Source of the DNA: Synechococcus sp. JA-3-3Ab | GTDB lineage: Bacteria; Cyanobacteriota; Cyanobacteriia; Thermostichales; Thermostichaceae | NCBI RefSeq assembly: GCF_000013205.1 | Contig: NC_007775.1 | Span: 1,298,501-1,362,500, forward strand | Direction of reading: 5' to 3' | DNA length: 64,000 nt | Shown: positions 28,029-37,814 of the stretch, in pieces | How the letters are laid out: each line of letters starts with the position of its first letter | Numbering within the stretch: the first letter of the stretch is position 1 | Notes under the pieces: generated by a model | Told to the model about the DNA's origin: nothing | What the model saw: only the letters and a program-made list of their open reading frames with translations | The model's database searches: none | Translations under genes and position numbers: made by a program

Positions 28029-28310
28029 GAGCATGACTCTAGTCAATAATAAGCTCAACTATACTGAAAATGATGTATAATATGTTCAGTACGGATTACT
28101 ACCAGTTGATCTTTCTGTTTACTTTCGAGTCTGCCAACATGGTAGCCAAAGCAAAGCAGAAAATTGGTAGTAAGACGACACGGAAACTGCGCTTTGGGTA
28201 TTCTACTCAAAGCTTTGCGGGATACCGCCATTCTGTTTGGAAACAAACAGAATGCTATCGCTGCATAGTTGAACAGTGATGTTCAGCAGTGTTCAGCGTA
28301 AATGTATCAG
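28029..28310. repeat. 282-bp mobile repeat, copy B (upstream of mod)
   Basis: Inverted partner of copy A (24228-24509), same length and nearly identical. It sits 50 bp upstream of the mod ATG and 53 bp past the comEC stop side, so it occupies the likely mod promoter region. The internal hairpin CATTCTGTTTG-GAAA-CAAACAGAATG is at 28229-28254. Both copies are preceded by GAG on the side next to CATGACTCTAG, possibly a target preference. Two close inverted copies could recombine and flip mod. Confidence 0.85.
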
Positions 28311-28363
28311 TAACTTTTGATCCAGCCTTGAGCTGTCGCCTAAGCCCTTCTCCCCCAAGCCAC

Positions 28364-30619
28364 CTATCCGTCCAGTGGCGCCCGCAGGGTTTGCACGCCC
28401 CGGGGCGACCAGGTTACTGCTCCAACGCGCTCGGCAATGTAGAGGGGCCGCTGCTTTTGCCGAAACCAGGTGGTCACTGCCTCGCCAACAGGGCCGGAGC
28501 TGATGCCCGCCTGCACCTGAAAGCGCTCCAGCAAGTCCAGGATCAGCGATCCCCCATCCCACCACAGCCAGTCGATCTGGGCCGGCAGCAAGGGGGATCC
28601 GGTCAGCTCCGCCTGGACAGGGGGGCCGGCGGATCCCAAGAGCAGCCAGCGGGATCCCTCGGCCTCCAAGGTCAACACCAAGGGGTTGGTGTGGACGGCC
28701 TGCAGCTTCAGCCGCTCCGAGAAGGGGATCCGGTCGGCAGGCCGCAAGACTTGATAGGGGATCCCGGCAGCTTGCACGGCGCTAAGAGAGCGCAGGTAGC
28801 TGTCCGAGGCGGCATTGACGCCGCCCCCGTCCCAGAACTGCCCGATGGAGAAAGCTGAAAGCAGGATCTCCCAGCCCCCATTGGCCGAGCCGGCAGAGGT
28901 CATGGCCACCGCCCCCTCCAGACGGCGCAGGCCCTGCTGCCGCAAAAAGGGCAACACGGTGCGCTCGGCCAGGCGGGGATCGCCGCTGTTGAGCAAGAGG
29001 TGGCGTCCTTCGGCTTGGATGGCCAGGACGGGGAGGCGGCCACTGGCCAAAGCGGTGATCTCGACCGGCGGCCCCGGCCACAGCCTTGGCCCCAAGAGGA
29101 TGGCGGCCATTATCAGAGCAGTGCCCTGCCAGCGCAAAGCCCGCCGCCAGCGGGGCCAAAAGGTCAAAGCCACCAGCGCCCCGTAGAGAAGTAGACACTG
29201 GAGCAGCGAGACCCTGCCGGTGTAGTAGGAGCTCAGGGGCCAGCTGGCCATCCAGCCCACCCAGTTGATCAAAGGCGTGATCAAAAACGTCAAGGGCCGG
29301 GCCAGCAGGGATCCCAGCCCCGGCCAGAGCAAGGCCACAAAAGCCACCCCAAACCCCGCCACCAGCAGGGGCACCAAGAGAAGCAGCAGCAGCGGGTTGG
29401 CCAGCAGCGAGTAGGTGGGGATGCGGCCAAAGATGGCCACCTGCAGCGGCAGCGTCCAGATCTGGGCGGCCAGCGGAACGGCCAGAGCCGTGGCCACCGC
29501 CGGCGGCAAAAAGTCCAGCCGGGATCCAATCGGCCCTGCCCCCACCAGCAGGCCCAGGGTGGCGGCAAAGCTGAGCTGAAACCCCAGATCGGTAATCCAC
29601 AGCGGCTGGTAGATCAACAGCAAAACCGCCGCCACCAGCAGCGTCCCCAGGGGGTTAAGCCTAACTTTTCCTTCCAGTCTTGGCTCCGTCAACACCAGCA
29701 TGGCCGCTGCCCCCATCACCGCCGCCCGCAGCACCGAAGGGGTAAAGCCCGTCAAGGCCAGGTAAATCCCCAAGACCGCCAGGAGGATCCCCTGCTGCAG
29801 GCGTACCGCCAGCCGCCGCGTTAGGACAAACACCACCCCCACCAGCAGCGACACGTGAAACCCAGAGGCCGCTAGCGCATGGGCCAGGCCAACTTCTCGA
29901 AAGGCATCCTGCAAATCAAAATCCAACTGGGCAGCCCGGGATCCCAGCACCAAGGAAGCCAAGAGGTTCCCCTGCCGCTCCCCCAGCCCGGCAATGAACG
30001 CCTCCCGCACCCGCCGCCGCAGCACCCAACCTCCCCAGCCCCTTCCCCCCGGCTGGGGGATCACCTCGCGGGCGATGAAGCCGGCAAAAGCCCCCTGCCG
30101 CTGCAGATAGGCCTGAAAGTCAAAGCTGCCCGGGTTTAAGGCGGGACTGGGAAGGTAGAGGGATCCCGTCAGGCGCACCCGCTGGTTGGGATGGAGATCC
30201 TGGCTTGGGAGAGCCTCAGGGCTGGCAGTGACGTAGAGCTTGCCGCTTACCTGGCGGGCCGTTTGGTTGGCCTCCAGCACCTGCTCCGCCTCCAGCCAAA
30301 ATTGCCGCCGCTCGCTGCGGGTGGGGCGGGGCTCCGAAAGAACGGTGCCCACCAGGCTCATCTGCCGCTGCGGGGCCAGAAGGCTGATATCCGTCGGGCC
30401 GGGAACCGGCTGCCGCCAGCCCAGGTAGGCCCAGGCCAGACACCCCACCAGCCCCATCGCCAGCCAGGTGCGGGCCAAGCGCGGTCGTCGCCGGTACAGC
30501 AGCGATCCCGCCAATCCCAAAGCCAGCGGGATCCCCCAGCCCCAGCCGCTCGCCGCCGGCCAGGCCCGCAGCAACAGGCCCAGGATCCAGCCCAGCCCCA
30601 GCAGATAGGTTCTCTCCAT
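28364..30619 (-). CDS. comEC: ComEC/Rec2 DNA-uptake channel with degenerate beta-lactamase-like domain
   Basis: ComEC is the inner-membrane channel for single-stranded DNA in natural transformation. The 751-aa protein has an N-terminal OB-like DUF4131 region (QMSLVGTVLSEPRPTRSERR), then the Competence domain (LAHALAASGFHVSLLVGVVF, VLRAAVMGAAAMLV) with many membrane segments. The C-terminal region aligns with the metallo-beta-lactamase domain (LLLNSGDPRLAERTVLPFLR…). Its metal-binding HxHxDH position reads MTSAGSANGGW, so the metal site is absent. ATG at 30619. Confidence 0.9.
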   Translation of the reverse strand: MERTYLLGLGWILGLLLRAWPAASGWGWGIPLALGLAGSLLYRRRPRLARTWLAMGLVGCLAWAYLGWRQPVPGPTDISLLAPQRQMSLVGTVLSEPRPTRSERRQFWLEAEQVLEANQTARQVSGKLYVTASPEALPSQDLHPNQRVRLTGSLYLPSPALNPGSFDFQAYLQRQGAFAGFIAREVIPQPGGRGWGGWVLRRRVREAFIAGLGERQGNLLASLVLGSRAAQLDFDLQDAFREVGLAHALAASGFHVSLLVGVVFVLTRRLAVRLQQGILLAVLGIYLALTGFTPSVLRAAVMGAAAMLVLTEPRLEGKVRLNPLGTLLVAAVLLLIYQPLWITDLGFQLSFAATLGLLVGAGPIGSRLDFLPPAVATALAVPLAAQIWTLPLQVAIFGRIPTYSLLANPLLLLLLVPLLVAGFGVAFVALLWPGLGSLLARPLTFLITPLINWVGWMASWPLSSYYTGRVSLLQCLLLYGALVALTFWPRWRRALRWQGTALIMAAILLGPRLWPGPPVEITALASGRLPVLAIQAEGRHLLLNSGDPRLAERTVLPFLRQQGLRRLEGAVAMTSAGSANGGWEILLSAFSIGQFWDGGGVNAASDSYLRSLSAVQAAGIPYQVLRPADRIPFSERLKLQAVHTNPLVLTLEAEGSRWLLLGSAGPPVQAELTGSPLLPAQIDWLWWDGGSLILDLLERFQVQAGISSGPVGEAVTTWFRQKQRPLYIAERVGAVTWSPRGVQTLRAPLDG

Positions 30620-31064
30620 CCCTCTTCAGCGCTTTTGCCCCCACTGTACTCTCGCGCTCAGGCGGGATCCATGGCGTTGTCTTAACCTTGACCGGTTGCC
30701 GACCCCGCAAGACAGAGGCAAACTGCATCCGGCCTAGGGCTGGCGCTCGCCACCAGCCGCATGCTCCCGCCAGATGGGCAACGCACCCTCCAGATCCTTC
30801 CTCTTGCAAGTTTAAGAATTGGGAAAGATGGCCCACTGGCTCTTGACGGCGATATCCTAGGGTTTAAGCTACCGAGAGGCGAGGCGGATCGGCCCGCCTC
30901 TGGTCAAAGGAGTGAGCGTCTAGCTCAAGGGATCCGCCGCTCTTAAGGAAGCTTAAGCGTTTCTAAAAATGCTCAAAAGGGGCGGACAGAACGTTAGGGA
31001 TCCCAGAGAATCTTGGCAGGGTCGTTAGGGTGATAGTGGGCTTTGCGAGGTGGGGAAACCGCAC
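30620..31064. other. Intergenic stretch with no recognised gene
   Basis: This divergent region lies between comEC and the small gene at 31065. It holds two GGATCC sites, a GAGGCG…CGCCTC inverted repeat near 30878-30900, and AT-richer sequence (30940-30970) that could contain promoters. I see no RNA gene or coding frame with support. Confidence 0.4.
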
Positions 31065-31265
31065 ATGGACAGCGCTTTGCTGCAAGCAGCTCGCCAGATC
31101 TATCAATACCATTTGCAGTATCGACCGGAGGTGCTGGAGCAGCCGCCGCGGGGCGTGGTCATCCATCGCCGTACCCTGCGAGGGGATCTGATCTTTTCTG
31201 AGTTTCCCATCCTGCTGCCCCAAGAAACTTTCATTCCGCTGCAGCAGTTGGAGCCGCTCCGCTGA
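31065..31265 (+). CDS. Small protein of unknown function
   Basis: A 66-aa frame starts MDSALLQAARQIYQYHLQYR and ends FIPLQQLEPLR. It has no signal or membrane segment and no recognised domain. The in-frame GTG at 31050 is a less likely start. It is followed after 76 bp by pilD on the same strand. The codon pattern (G/C at third positions) supports it being coding. Function unknown. Confidence 0.5.
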   Translation: MDSALLQAARQIYQYHLQYRPEVLEQPPRGVVIHRRTLRGDLIFSEFPILLPQETFIPLQQLEPLR

Positions 31266-31341
31266 GGCCCTTCTGCCCAAGCCGAGCCTAGGCGCCTACG
31301 ATAGCAGAGCAAGCCTCTTTTTCTCCCTGTGGACGGCTGCG

Positions 31342-32184
31342 ATGGTGGACTTCCTTGCCAGCACCTGGGAGCTGCGCCTGTTGGTCTGGGTGCTGGTGTT
31401 GGTGCTGGGGGCCTGTGTGGGCAGCTTTCTCAATGTGGTGGTCTATCGCCTGCCGCAAGGTCTTTCTCTGCTCCATCCCGGCTCCCATTGTCCCCACTGC
31501 AAGACGCCCCTGGGCCCGATGGAGAACATCCCCATTCTGGGCTGGTTCCTGCTGCGGGGCCGCTGCCGCCACTGCGGGGCGCAGATTAGCTGGCGCTACC
31601 CTGCCGTTGAAGCCTTGACCATGGGGCTGTTCGGCCTCAGCATCGCCATCTTGGGATTTTCTCCCCGCGGGCTCCTCACCTGTGTCTTGTTGGGCTGGCT
31701 GCTGGCGCTGGCCCTGGTTGACCTGGATACGTTTTGGCTGCCGGAGTCGCTCACCCGCTCCGGCCTGCTGGCGGGGCTGCTGGCCCGCCTGGCGCTGCCC
31801 TGGCTGGAAGGGTCGGGATCCCTGGCCGCCATGGGCTGGTCACTGGTGGCCGGGATCGCGGGCGCCGTGCTGGGCATCTGGCTGTTGGAAGGCATTGGCT
31901 TTGTCGCCCGTTGGGTTTTGCGGCGGGAGGCCATGGGCGGAGGAGATGGTAAGCTGCTGGCCCTGATCGGCATGTGGCTGGGCTGGCAAGGGGTGTTGGT
32001 GGCCCTCATCTTGGGCTCTGGGCTTGGTTTGCTGGGCAGCCTGCTGGCCATGGCCGGGGGAAGGGCCCGCCTGGGCAAACCCATCCCCTTCGGCCCCTAC
32101 TTGGCTCTAGGCGGCGCCGTGGCCGCCTTGGCGGGATCCCCCCTAATCGAGGCCTACCTACGCTGGTCGGGGTTGCTGGGGTAG
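31342..32184 (+). CDS. pilD: Prepilin peptidase (type IV prepilin leader peptidase/methylase)
   Basis: PilD cleaves and N-methylates type IV pilin precursors at the inner membrane; these pili drive motility and DNA uptake. Seen over 280 aa: N-terminal SFLNVVVYRLPQG, the zinc motif CPHC…CRHC, catalytic aspartates in LVDLDTFWLPE and MGGGDGKLLALIG, and about eight membrane helices. With comEC (divergent, upstream) and comF it points to a transformable cell. Confidence 0.93.
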   Translation: MVDFLASTWELRLLVWVLVLVLGACVGSFLNVVVYRLPQGLSLLHPGSHCPHCKTPLGPMENIPILGWFLLRGRCRHCGAQISWRYPAVEALTMGLFGLSIAILGFSPRGLLTCVLLGWLLALALVDLDTFWLPESLTRSGLLAGLLARLALPWLEGSGSLAAMGWSLVAGIAGAVLGIWLLEGIGFVARWVLRREAMGGGDGKLLALIGMWLGWQGVLVALILGSGLGLLGSLLAMAGGRARLGKPIPFGPYLALGGAVAALAGSPLIEAYLRWSGLLG

Positions 32185-32244
32185 AACTCCCTCACCCCTC
32201 TTCCAGTGGCAACGGCAACGATCGGCAGGGATCCCTTTTGGCCT

Positions 32245-35200
32245 CTACTCCACCCCCTCGATCCGGTCTTCCACTTCTTGGTACAGCTCCTGCAGGCGCT
32301 CGATGTTGGCCTGGGAAGTCTGCCAGTAGCCACGCCCGTGCACCTCCAGCAGGGTGCCGACGATGCGCCGGAAGGAGTGGGGGTTGAGGTTCATCAGGCG
32401 CTGCCGCATCGCCTCGTCCTTGATGAAGGTCTCGTTGGTTTCCTCGTAGATCCAGTTGTCCACCGCTCCCGCCGTGGCCGACCAGCCGGAGGTATTCACC
32501 AGCCGCTTGGCGATCTCCCGCACCCCTTCGTAGCCGTGCTTGAGCATGCCCTCGTACCACTTGGGGTTGAGCAGCTTGGTGCGAGCATCGAGGCGGATCG
32601 TCTCGCTCAGGGTGCGGATCTGGGCGCTGGGCGTGGTGGTATCCGCCATGTAGGCCGAGGGGGCCTTGCCGTCCGGGCGCAGGCTCTGCACCAGCTTGGT
32701 GGGATCCGCATCGAAGTAGTGGCTGACATCCGTCAGGCTGATCTCCGACGAATCCAGATTCTGGAAGGTCACGTCCACCGTCTTCAGGCTGGCCTCAAAC
32801 AGCTGCCGCATCTGCTGGTTGGGCAGATTGGATCCGAAGGCAAAGGACTTACGCGAGAGGTACATCTCCCGCAGCTCGCTCTCGTCCTCCCAGGAGCTGT
32901 TTTCCACCGCCAGGTTGATGTTGGCCGAGTAGGAGCCAGAAGCGTTGGAAAAGACCCGCGTTGCCGCCTGCTCCAGCGTCAGCCCCAGCTCCTTGGCCTG
33001 CTGCAGAGCGTGCTTGCGCACATAGTTCAGCTCCAGCGGCTCATCGGCCAGGGCCGCCAGCTTTACCGCCCGGTCGAGGAGGGCCATTTGGTTGACAAAG
33101 AGATCCCGGAACACGCCGGAGCAGTTGACCACCACGTCAATGCGGGGCCGCCCCAGCTCCTCCAAGGGGATCAGCTCCACCTTGTTCACCCGCCCCAGGG
33201 CATCCGGCTGGGGACGCACCCCCAGCAAACACAGCACCTGCGCCAGCGACTCGCCGTAGGTCTTGATGTTGTCCGTGCCCCAGAGCACCACCGAGATGGT
33301 TTCCGGGTACCTGCCGCCGTTGGCGCTCAGCTCGCGGGCCAGCAGCCGCTCCACCACCATCTCCGCCGACTTAATGGCCGCTGCCGTGGGGATAGACTGG
33401 GGATCCAAGGCGTGGATGTTGCGCCCCGTCGGCAACACAGCGGGGTTGCGGATGGGATCCCCGCCCGGCCCCGGCAGGATGTACTCCCCTTCCAAAGCGC
33501 GAAGCAGGGATCCCAGCTCATAATCGGCCGTGATTTGCTTGAGGCACTCTTCCAAAAACTCAAACAAAGGCTTGAGCAGCTCCGCCTCCACCTGCGGATA
33601 GCCCGCCTCCTTGAGGGCCACCAGCCAGGGCGCCTGCCGCCCCATGTTGAAGAAATTGAGCTTGGCCACCCGCGAGACCCGCCCCTGGGCGTCGGTTTGC
33701 TCCTGCACGAGCGCGGCCACTGCCTTATGGCAGGCCTTGTTGATGCGATCCAGCAGCTCTGTATCCGCCAGGTGCCCCCGATCCCGGTTGCGGTAGATTT
33801 CGTCGATATCCCGACCCAGGCTCTGGGCAATGATGCGGGGTAGGCCGAGGATCCCTTCTTCCGGGCGGTCGATGCTGGCGATGCTCACCAGGGTAGCGAT
33901 GGCCTCCTCCGCCGTGGGGGGCGCCCCGATCACATGCAGGCCACAGGGCAACAGCCGCGACTCGATCTCCATCAGCTTGGCGTAGAGCTTGCCCACCACC
34001 GTGTCCCGCTCTTCCAGGGTGAGCTGGGCCGCATCCACCTGGGGCAGCTCCACATCCTTGTCCAGGTTGACCAGGCGCGCCTTGTCGCAGATGGCATTGA
34101 CAATCTGAATGCCGCGTCCTCCTTCCCGCAGGCTTTGGTAAGAGCCGATCAACTCCCGCAGCTCCTGCAGCCCCTTGTAGAGGCCGGCGTTTTCTGCCGG
34201 CGGCGTCAGGTAGCTGATGGTGCAAGCATAGCCGCGCCGCTTGGCGATGGTGGCCTCGCTGGGGTTGTTGGCGGCGTAGTAGTACAAGTTGGGCAGGGAT
34301 CCGATCAAATTGTCCGGGTAGCACTCGCCCGACATGCCGATCTGCTTGCCCGGCATGAACTCCAAAGAGCCATGGGTGCCAAAGTGGATGACCACGTCGG
34401 CCTTCCAAACCTTTTCCAGGTAGGTGTAGTAGGCGGCAAAGCCGTGGTGGGGGCTGGCCGATCTCGAAAAGAGCAGACGCATGGGATCCCCTTCGTAGCC
34501 AAAGGTGGGCTGCACCCCGATGAACAGGTTGCCAAAGTGTTTGCCGTAAATCAGCAGATTTTGCCCATCGGTATTCAGGTGCCCCGGCGCCGGCCCCCAG
34601 TATTTCTCAATGGCTTTGACATAGGGCGTCAGGGCCTCATATTCCCGCACCGACAGCTTGGCCGCCACGTTCAGCTCCGGGCTGGCGTACTGGGCCTGGG
34701 GATCGTGGAGGATGGACTCCATCAGCTCCTGCGGCGTTTTGGGCAGCTCTGGCCCCAGGTCATAGCCGTTGTGGGCCAGCGCCTGCATCACCCGGTGGAT
34801 GGAGGCAAACACATCCAGGTAGGCCGCTGTCCCCACATTGCCCTTGTCCGGCGGAAAGCTGAAAACGGTGATGGCGATCTTCTTCTCCAGCTTGGGCTTG
34901 CGCCGCAGATTGGCCCACTTGATGGCCCGCGCCGCAATCAACTCAATCCGATCCTGCAGGGCATGGGCCTTGCCGGTGACGGCGTCCCGCCCTGAGAGGA
35001 TGATGGGATCGATGGCCCCATCCAGTTCGGGAATGGCAATTTGCAGCGCCACCTGCACCGGGTGCAGCCCCAGGTCGCTATTGGCCCATTCCTCTGTCGA
35101 TTGAAACACCAAGGGCAGTGCCACCATGTAGGGACGATTGAGCCGTTGCAGCGCCTCCACGGCTTTGGGGTGATCCTGCCGCGCCGGCCCGCCCACCAGG

Positions 35201-36207
35201 GCAAACCCGGTTAGCGACACCACCACATCCACAATTGGCGCCGTCTTCTGCTCGTTCCAGAAAAACTCGTTCACCGGCTTGGAAAAGTCCAAGCCGCCGG
35301 CAAACACTGGCACCACCCGCGCCCCGCGCGACTCCAGCTCCTGCACCATGGCCACGTAGTGGGCATCGTCCCCCGTCACCAGGTGGGTGCGCTGCAGCAC
35401 CAGACCCACGCAGGGGGCCAAGGGATCCTTCACCTCCTCTGGCAGATCCTCGCGGGCGTTGTACCAATCCCAATACTCCGCCAGGCTGGCAAACATCTGC
35501 GGCGCCAGCGGGTGCCAAATGCCCATTTCCAGATAGGTGACCGGCTCGGCAAACTTGACCTGATCCCGCATCCCCGGCAGGTAGCGATCCGCCAGCATCA
35601 GCAAAAAGTTCTCCAGGTTCTCGCGGGATCCGCCCAGCCAGTACTGGAAGCTAAGCATGAAGTTGCGAGCATCCTGGGCCTTGTCAAAGGGCAGGTACTT
35701 CAGCACCTTGGGCAGCGTCTGCAACAGCTTCAGCATCCCCTCCTGGAAGTTGGATCCCTGCTGGCGCTTGCGCATGAACTGGGCAATGGCGCTCTTGGAC
35801 TGGCCCAGTTGCGCCATAGAAAAGGATCCCAGCTTATTCAGGCGCATCACCTCCGGCATGGAGGGGAACACCACCACCGCATCCAACCGCTCCCGCAGGG
35901 GTTCTACCGCCTGCACCACCTTCTGGGCGATGTCCTCAATAAAGATCAGGGAGCCAATAAAAACATTGGCCGTCTCCAGATCCCGCCGGAAAGCCTCATA
36001 CCCCGAGGGATCCCGCAGCTCCTCCACCAAGTAGCCAGACAGCTCCACCGCCAGCTTGGGGTTGCGGGCGTTGATGCGCTGCACCGCTGCTGTCAGAGCA
36101 CTCTGATACTGCGGCTCCAACACCACGTACACCACCTTCATCAGTCGGCGCCCCCCTAGCTCGTCAGGGGCCACGTGGCGGGTGATGGGCTTAACCAGAG
36201 TAAACAT
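32245..36207 (-). CDS. chlH: Magnesium chelatase subunit H
   Basis: ChlH binds protoporphyrin IX and, with ChlI and ChlD, inserts Mg2+ at the start of chlorophyll synthesis. The 1,320-aa length fits. Conserved segments include [55 protein letters not shown], and [23 protein letters not shown] at 36207 begins [12 protein letters not shown]; an upstream ATG at 36261 is not conserved. No chlI or chlD is adjacent. The gene is full of GGGATCC octamers, like other core genes here. Confidence 0.96.
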   Translation of the reverse strand: MFTLVKPITRHVAPDELGGRRLMKVVYVVLEPQYQSALTAAVQRINARNPKLAVELSGYLVEELRDPSGYEAFRRDLETANVFIGSLIFIEDIAQKVVQAVEPLRERLDAVVVFPSMPEVMRLNKLGSFSMAQLGQSKSAIAQFMRKRQQGSNFQEGMLKLLQTLPKVLKYLPFDKAQDARNFMLSFQYWLGGSRENLENFLLMLADRYLPGMRDQVKFAEPVTYLEMGIWHPLAPQMFASLAEYWDWYNAREDLPEEVKDPLAPCVGLVLQRTHLVTGDDAHYVAMVQELESRGARVVPVFAGGLDFSKPVNEFFWNEQKTAPIVDVVVSLTGFALVGGPARQDHPKAVEALQRLNRPYMVALPLVFQSTEEWANSDLGLHPVQVALQIAIPELDGAIDPIILSGRDAVTGKAHALQDRIELIAARAIKWANLRRKPKLEKKIAITVFSFPPDKGNVGTAAYLDVFASIHRVMQALAHNGYDLGPELPKTPQELMESILHDPQAQYASPELNVAAKLSVREYEALTPYVKAIEKYWGPAPGHLNTDGQNLLIYGKHFGNLFIGVQPTFGYEGDPMRLLFSRSASPHHGFAAYYTYLEKVWKADVVIHFGTHGSLEFMPGKQIGMSGECYPDNLIGSLPNLYYYAANNPSEATIAKRRGYACTISYLTPPAENAGLYKGLQELRELIGSYQSLREGGRGIQIVNAICDKARLVNLDKDVELPQVDAAQLTLEERDTVVGKLYAKLMEIESRLLPCGLHVIGAPPTAEEAIATLVSIASIDRPEEGILGLPRIIAQSLGRDIDEIYRNRDRGHLADTELLDRINKACHKAVAALVQEQTDAQGRVSRVAKLNFFNMGRQAPWLVALKEAGYPQVEAELLKPLFEFLEECLKQITADYELGSLLRALEGEYILPGPGGDPIRNPAVLPTGRNIHALDPQSIPTAAAIKSAEMVVERLLARELSANGGRYPETISVVLWGTDNIKTYGESLAQVLCLLGVRPQPDALGRVNKVELIPLEELGRPRIDVVVNCSGVFRDLFVNQMALLDRAVKLAALADEPLELNYVRKHALQQAKELGLTLEQAATRVFSNASGSYSANINLAVENSSWEDESELREMYLSRKSFAFGSNLPNQQMRQLFEASLKTVDVTFQNLDSSEISLTDVSHYFDADPTKLVQSLRPDGKAPSAYMADTTTPSAQIRTLSETIRLDARTKLLNPKWYEGMLKHGYEGVREIAKRLVNTSGWSATAGAVDNWIYEETNETFIKDEAMRQRLMNLNPHSFRRIVGTLLEVHGRGYWQTSQANIERLQELYQEVEDRIEGVE

Positions 36208-36429
36208 GCGGTCGCTCTCCCTTGTGCAATGCAAAAAAGCAAGTGGGCCGGGAATGGGCATTCTTCCCTAGCACCTGTTTCCCGTTCTACCAGAGAACCG
36301 GATCCCTGCCGGGGGCATGACGCCAGTCTCGTAACAATTCGCAATAATTGCAAAGGGGGCTCTTCTCTTGAGGAGATCTCAAGGATCCAGACCTGGAAGG
36401 GCCCAGAGCGGCTCTCCTACACAAAAGGA

Positions 36430-36681
36430 TAGTTTGGTAGCCCCGCACTTGAGTGCGGGGCGGAAAAGCCCGCTAGCCACTTTAGTGGCTTACCCATGAT
36501 GGGGGGTCGTTGATATAGTTTCATAGCTCAAACAACCTCTTCCTGACTTCTCCCACCAACACCTTTTTCCTTCTCTTTGGCCAAAAAATGAGATGAACAA
36601 CCGCTAGCCCCACACCATGGTTGTAGTGATTGTACCGTTGACTTTCCTCTCGCACTATCGCTTGCCCATGTCAGACTGCGG
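36430..36681. other. Structured region at the left of a tnpB relic
   Basis: Two adjacent hairpins are visible: GCCCCGCACT-TGA-GTGCGGGGC at about 36439-36462 and GCCACT-TTA-GTGGC at about 36476-36490. AT-richer non-coding sequence follows. Hairpins of this sort flank IS200/IS605-type elements, so this is probably the end of the element whose tnpB remains follow. Confidence 0.5.
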
Positions 36682-37660
36682 TTGCCATGCCGCTTGCCAA
36701 CAATGATGGAGTGCGGCTGTCAGCAGGTTCGAGTCAGGAACAGGGAGCTAGTCCCCCTATTAGAGTACTTGTGTCAACAGTCTAATAAGGTGTACAACTG
36801 TGCCCTGTACTATGCGAGACAAGTCTATTTCAAAACGAAGCGATGGGCAAGCTATGGTGCGCTTTGCGCTGAGATGGGGAGAACCCAAAGCAAGCACTTC
36901 ATCGCAATGTATGTCTCCGCCGCACAACAGACGTGTAAGTCTGTAGCTGGAGTGGGTCTATGCCAAGCCTGCCCAGCCCAAATCGCTGGATCCGAGAAAA
37001 GCTCTAGCAATTGACCACGGAGTCAACAACTGGCTTACGTGCGTTAGCAACTTAGGACATAGCTTCATCATTGATGGCCGCAAAGTCAAGTCCTTTAACC
37101 AGGGGTACAACAAGGAGCTGGCTAGGCTCAAGACTCACAAGCTGCAGGGGTTTTGGTTGCAGCAGCTTGACCGAACTACGGAAACCGGCGGATGCGGGAT
37201 GCAATCCACAAAGCTGCGCGCAAGGTCATTGACTTCTGTTTGCACCACTCAATTGGGAGAATCCTCTTCGGTTGGAACAAAGAACAAAAACAAGAATGCG
37301 GTTTTAACCAAAACTTTGTTTTCATCCCAACAGGTCGGTTAAAGGAGCGTATTGCGCAATTATGTCAGCATTATGGCATGGAGTTTATTGAGGTAGAGGA
37401 GGCGTAAAGATCGCAGGCAAGCTTCCTAGATGGAGATGAGCTACCTAATTATGGTGAAAAACCCGACGGGTGGAGACCTTCTGGAAAGCGTGTCAAGCGG
37501 GGCCTGTACCAAACGGCAGAGGGGTGGTTGGTCAACGCTGATGCGAATGCTGCCGCCAACCTGTGCTTAAGAAAGTCAGCAGAACCTTGGGGCTTTGCCT
37601 TCAGGAACTGTCTAGAGGCGCTTTGACAACGCCGTTACGGGTTCTTTTGTGGACTGCGTA
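36682..37660 (+). pseudogene. TnpB (IS200/IS605 OrfB) relic, multiply disrupted
   Basis: An N-terminal TnpB portion (VPLLEYLCQQSNKVYNCALYY) is followed, after an apparent internal loss of roughly 100 residues or more, by the RuvC-I segment LAIDHGVNNWLTCVSN. The frame then shifts near 37195, continuing KAARKVIDFCLHHSIGRILF and FGWNKEQKQ. A TAA at 37405-37407 cuts EVEEA from SQASFLDGDELPNY, and the RuvC-III VNADANAAANL follows near 37530. TnpB is an RNA-guided nuclease of transposons. This copy cannot be functional. No tnpA is present. Confidence 0.85.
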
Positions 37661-37814
37661 AGAATCCCCTGGGTGGGAGTGTCAAGACAAAAGGGATCCC
37701 TGCCAAGCCGCCTTATTCCAAGCAAGTTCTGGGCGAGATCAAGGCACCTACAAAAAAGGATGAGACCCATACCGCTACGCCATCCATCTCCAAAGCGGTT
37801 TCGAGCCCAGCCAG

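Noticed and set aside
28070-28279. Open frame within the 282-bp element as a real gene
   Set aside because: It occurs in both copies only because the element is repeated. It has no domain, and the element's hairpin overlaps the coding part.
32206-33843. 545-codon frame on the plus strand opposite chlH
   Set aside because: His/Leu/Gln-rich antisense translation with no domain; chlH conservation covers the interval.
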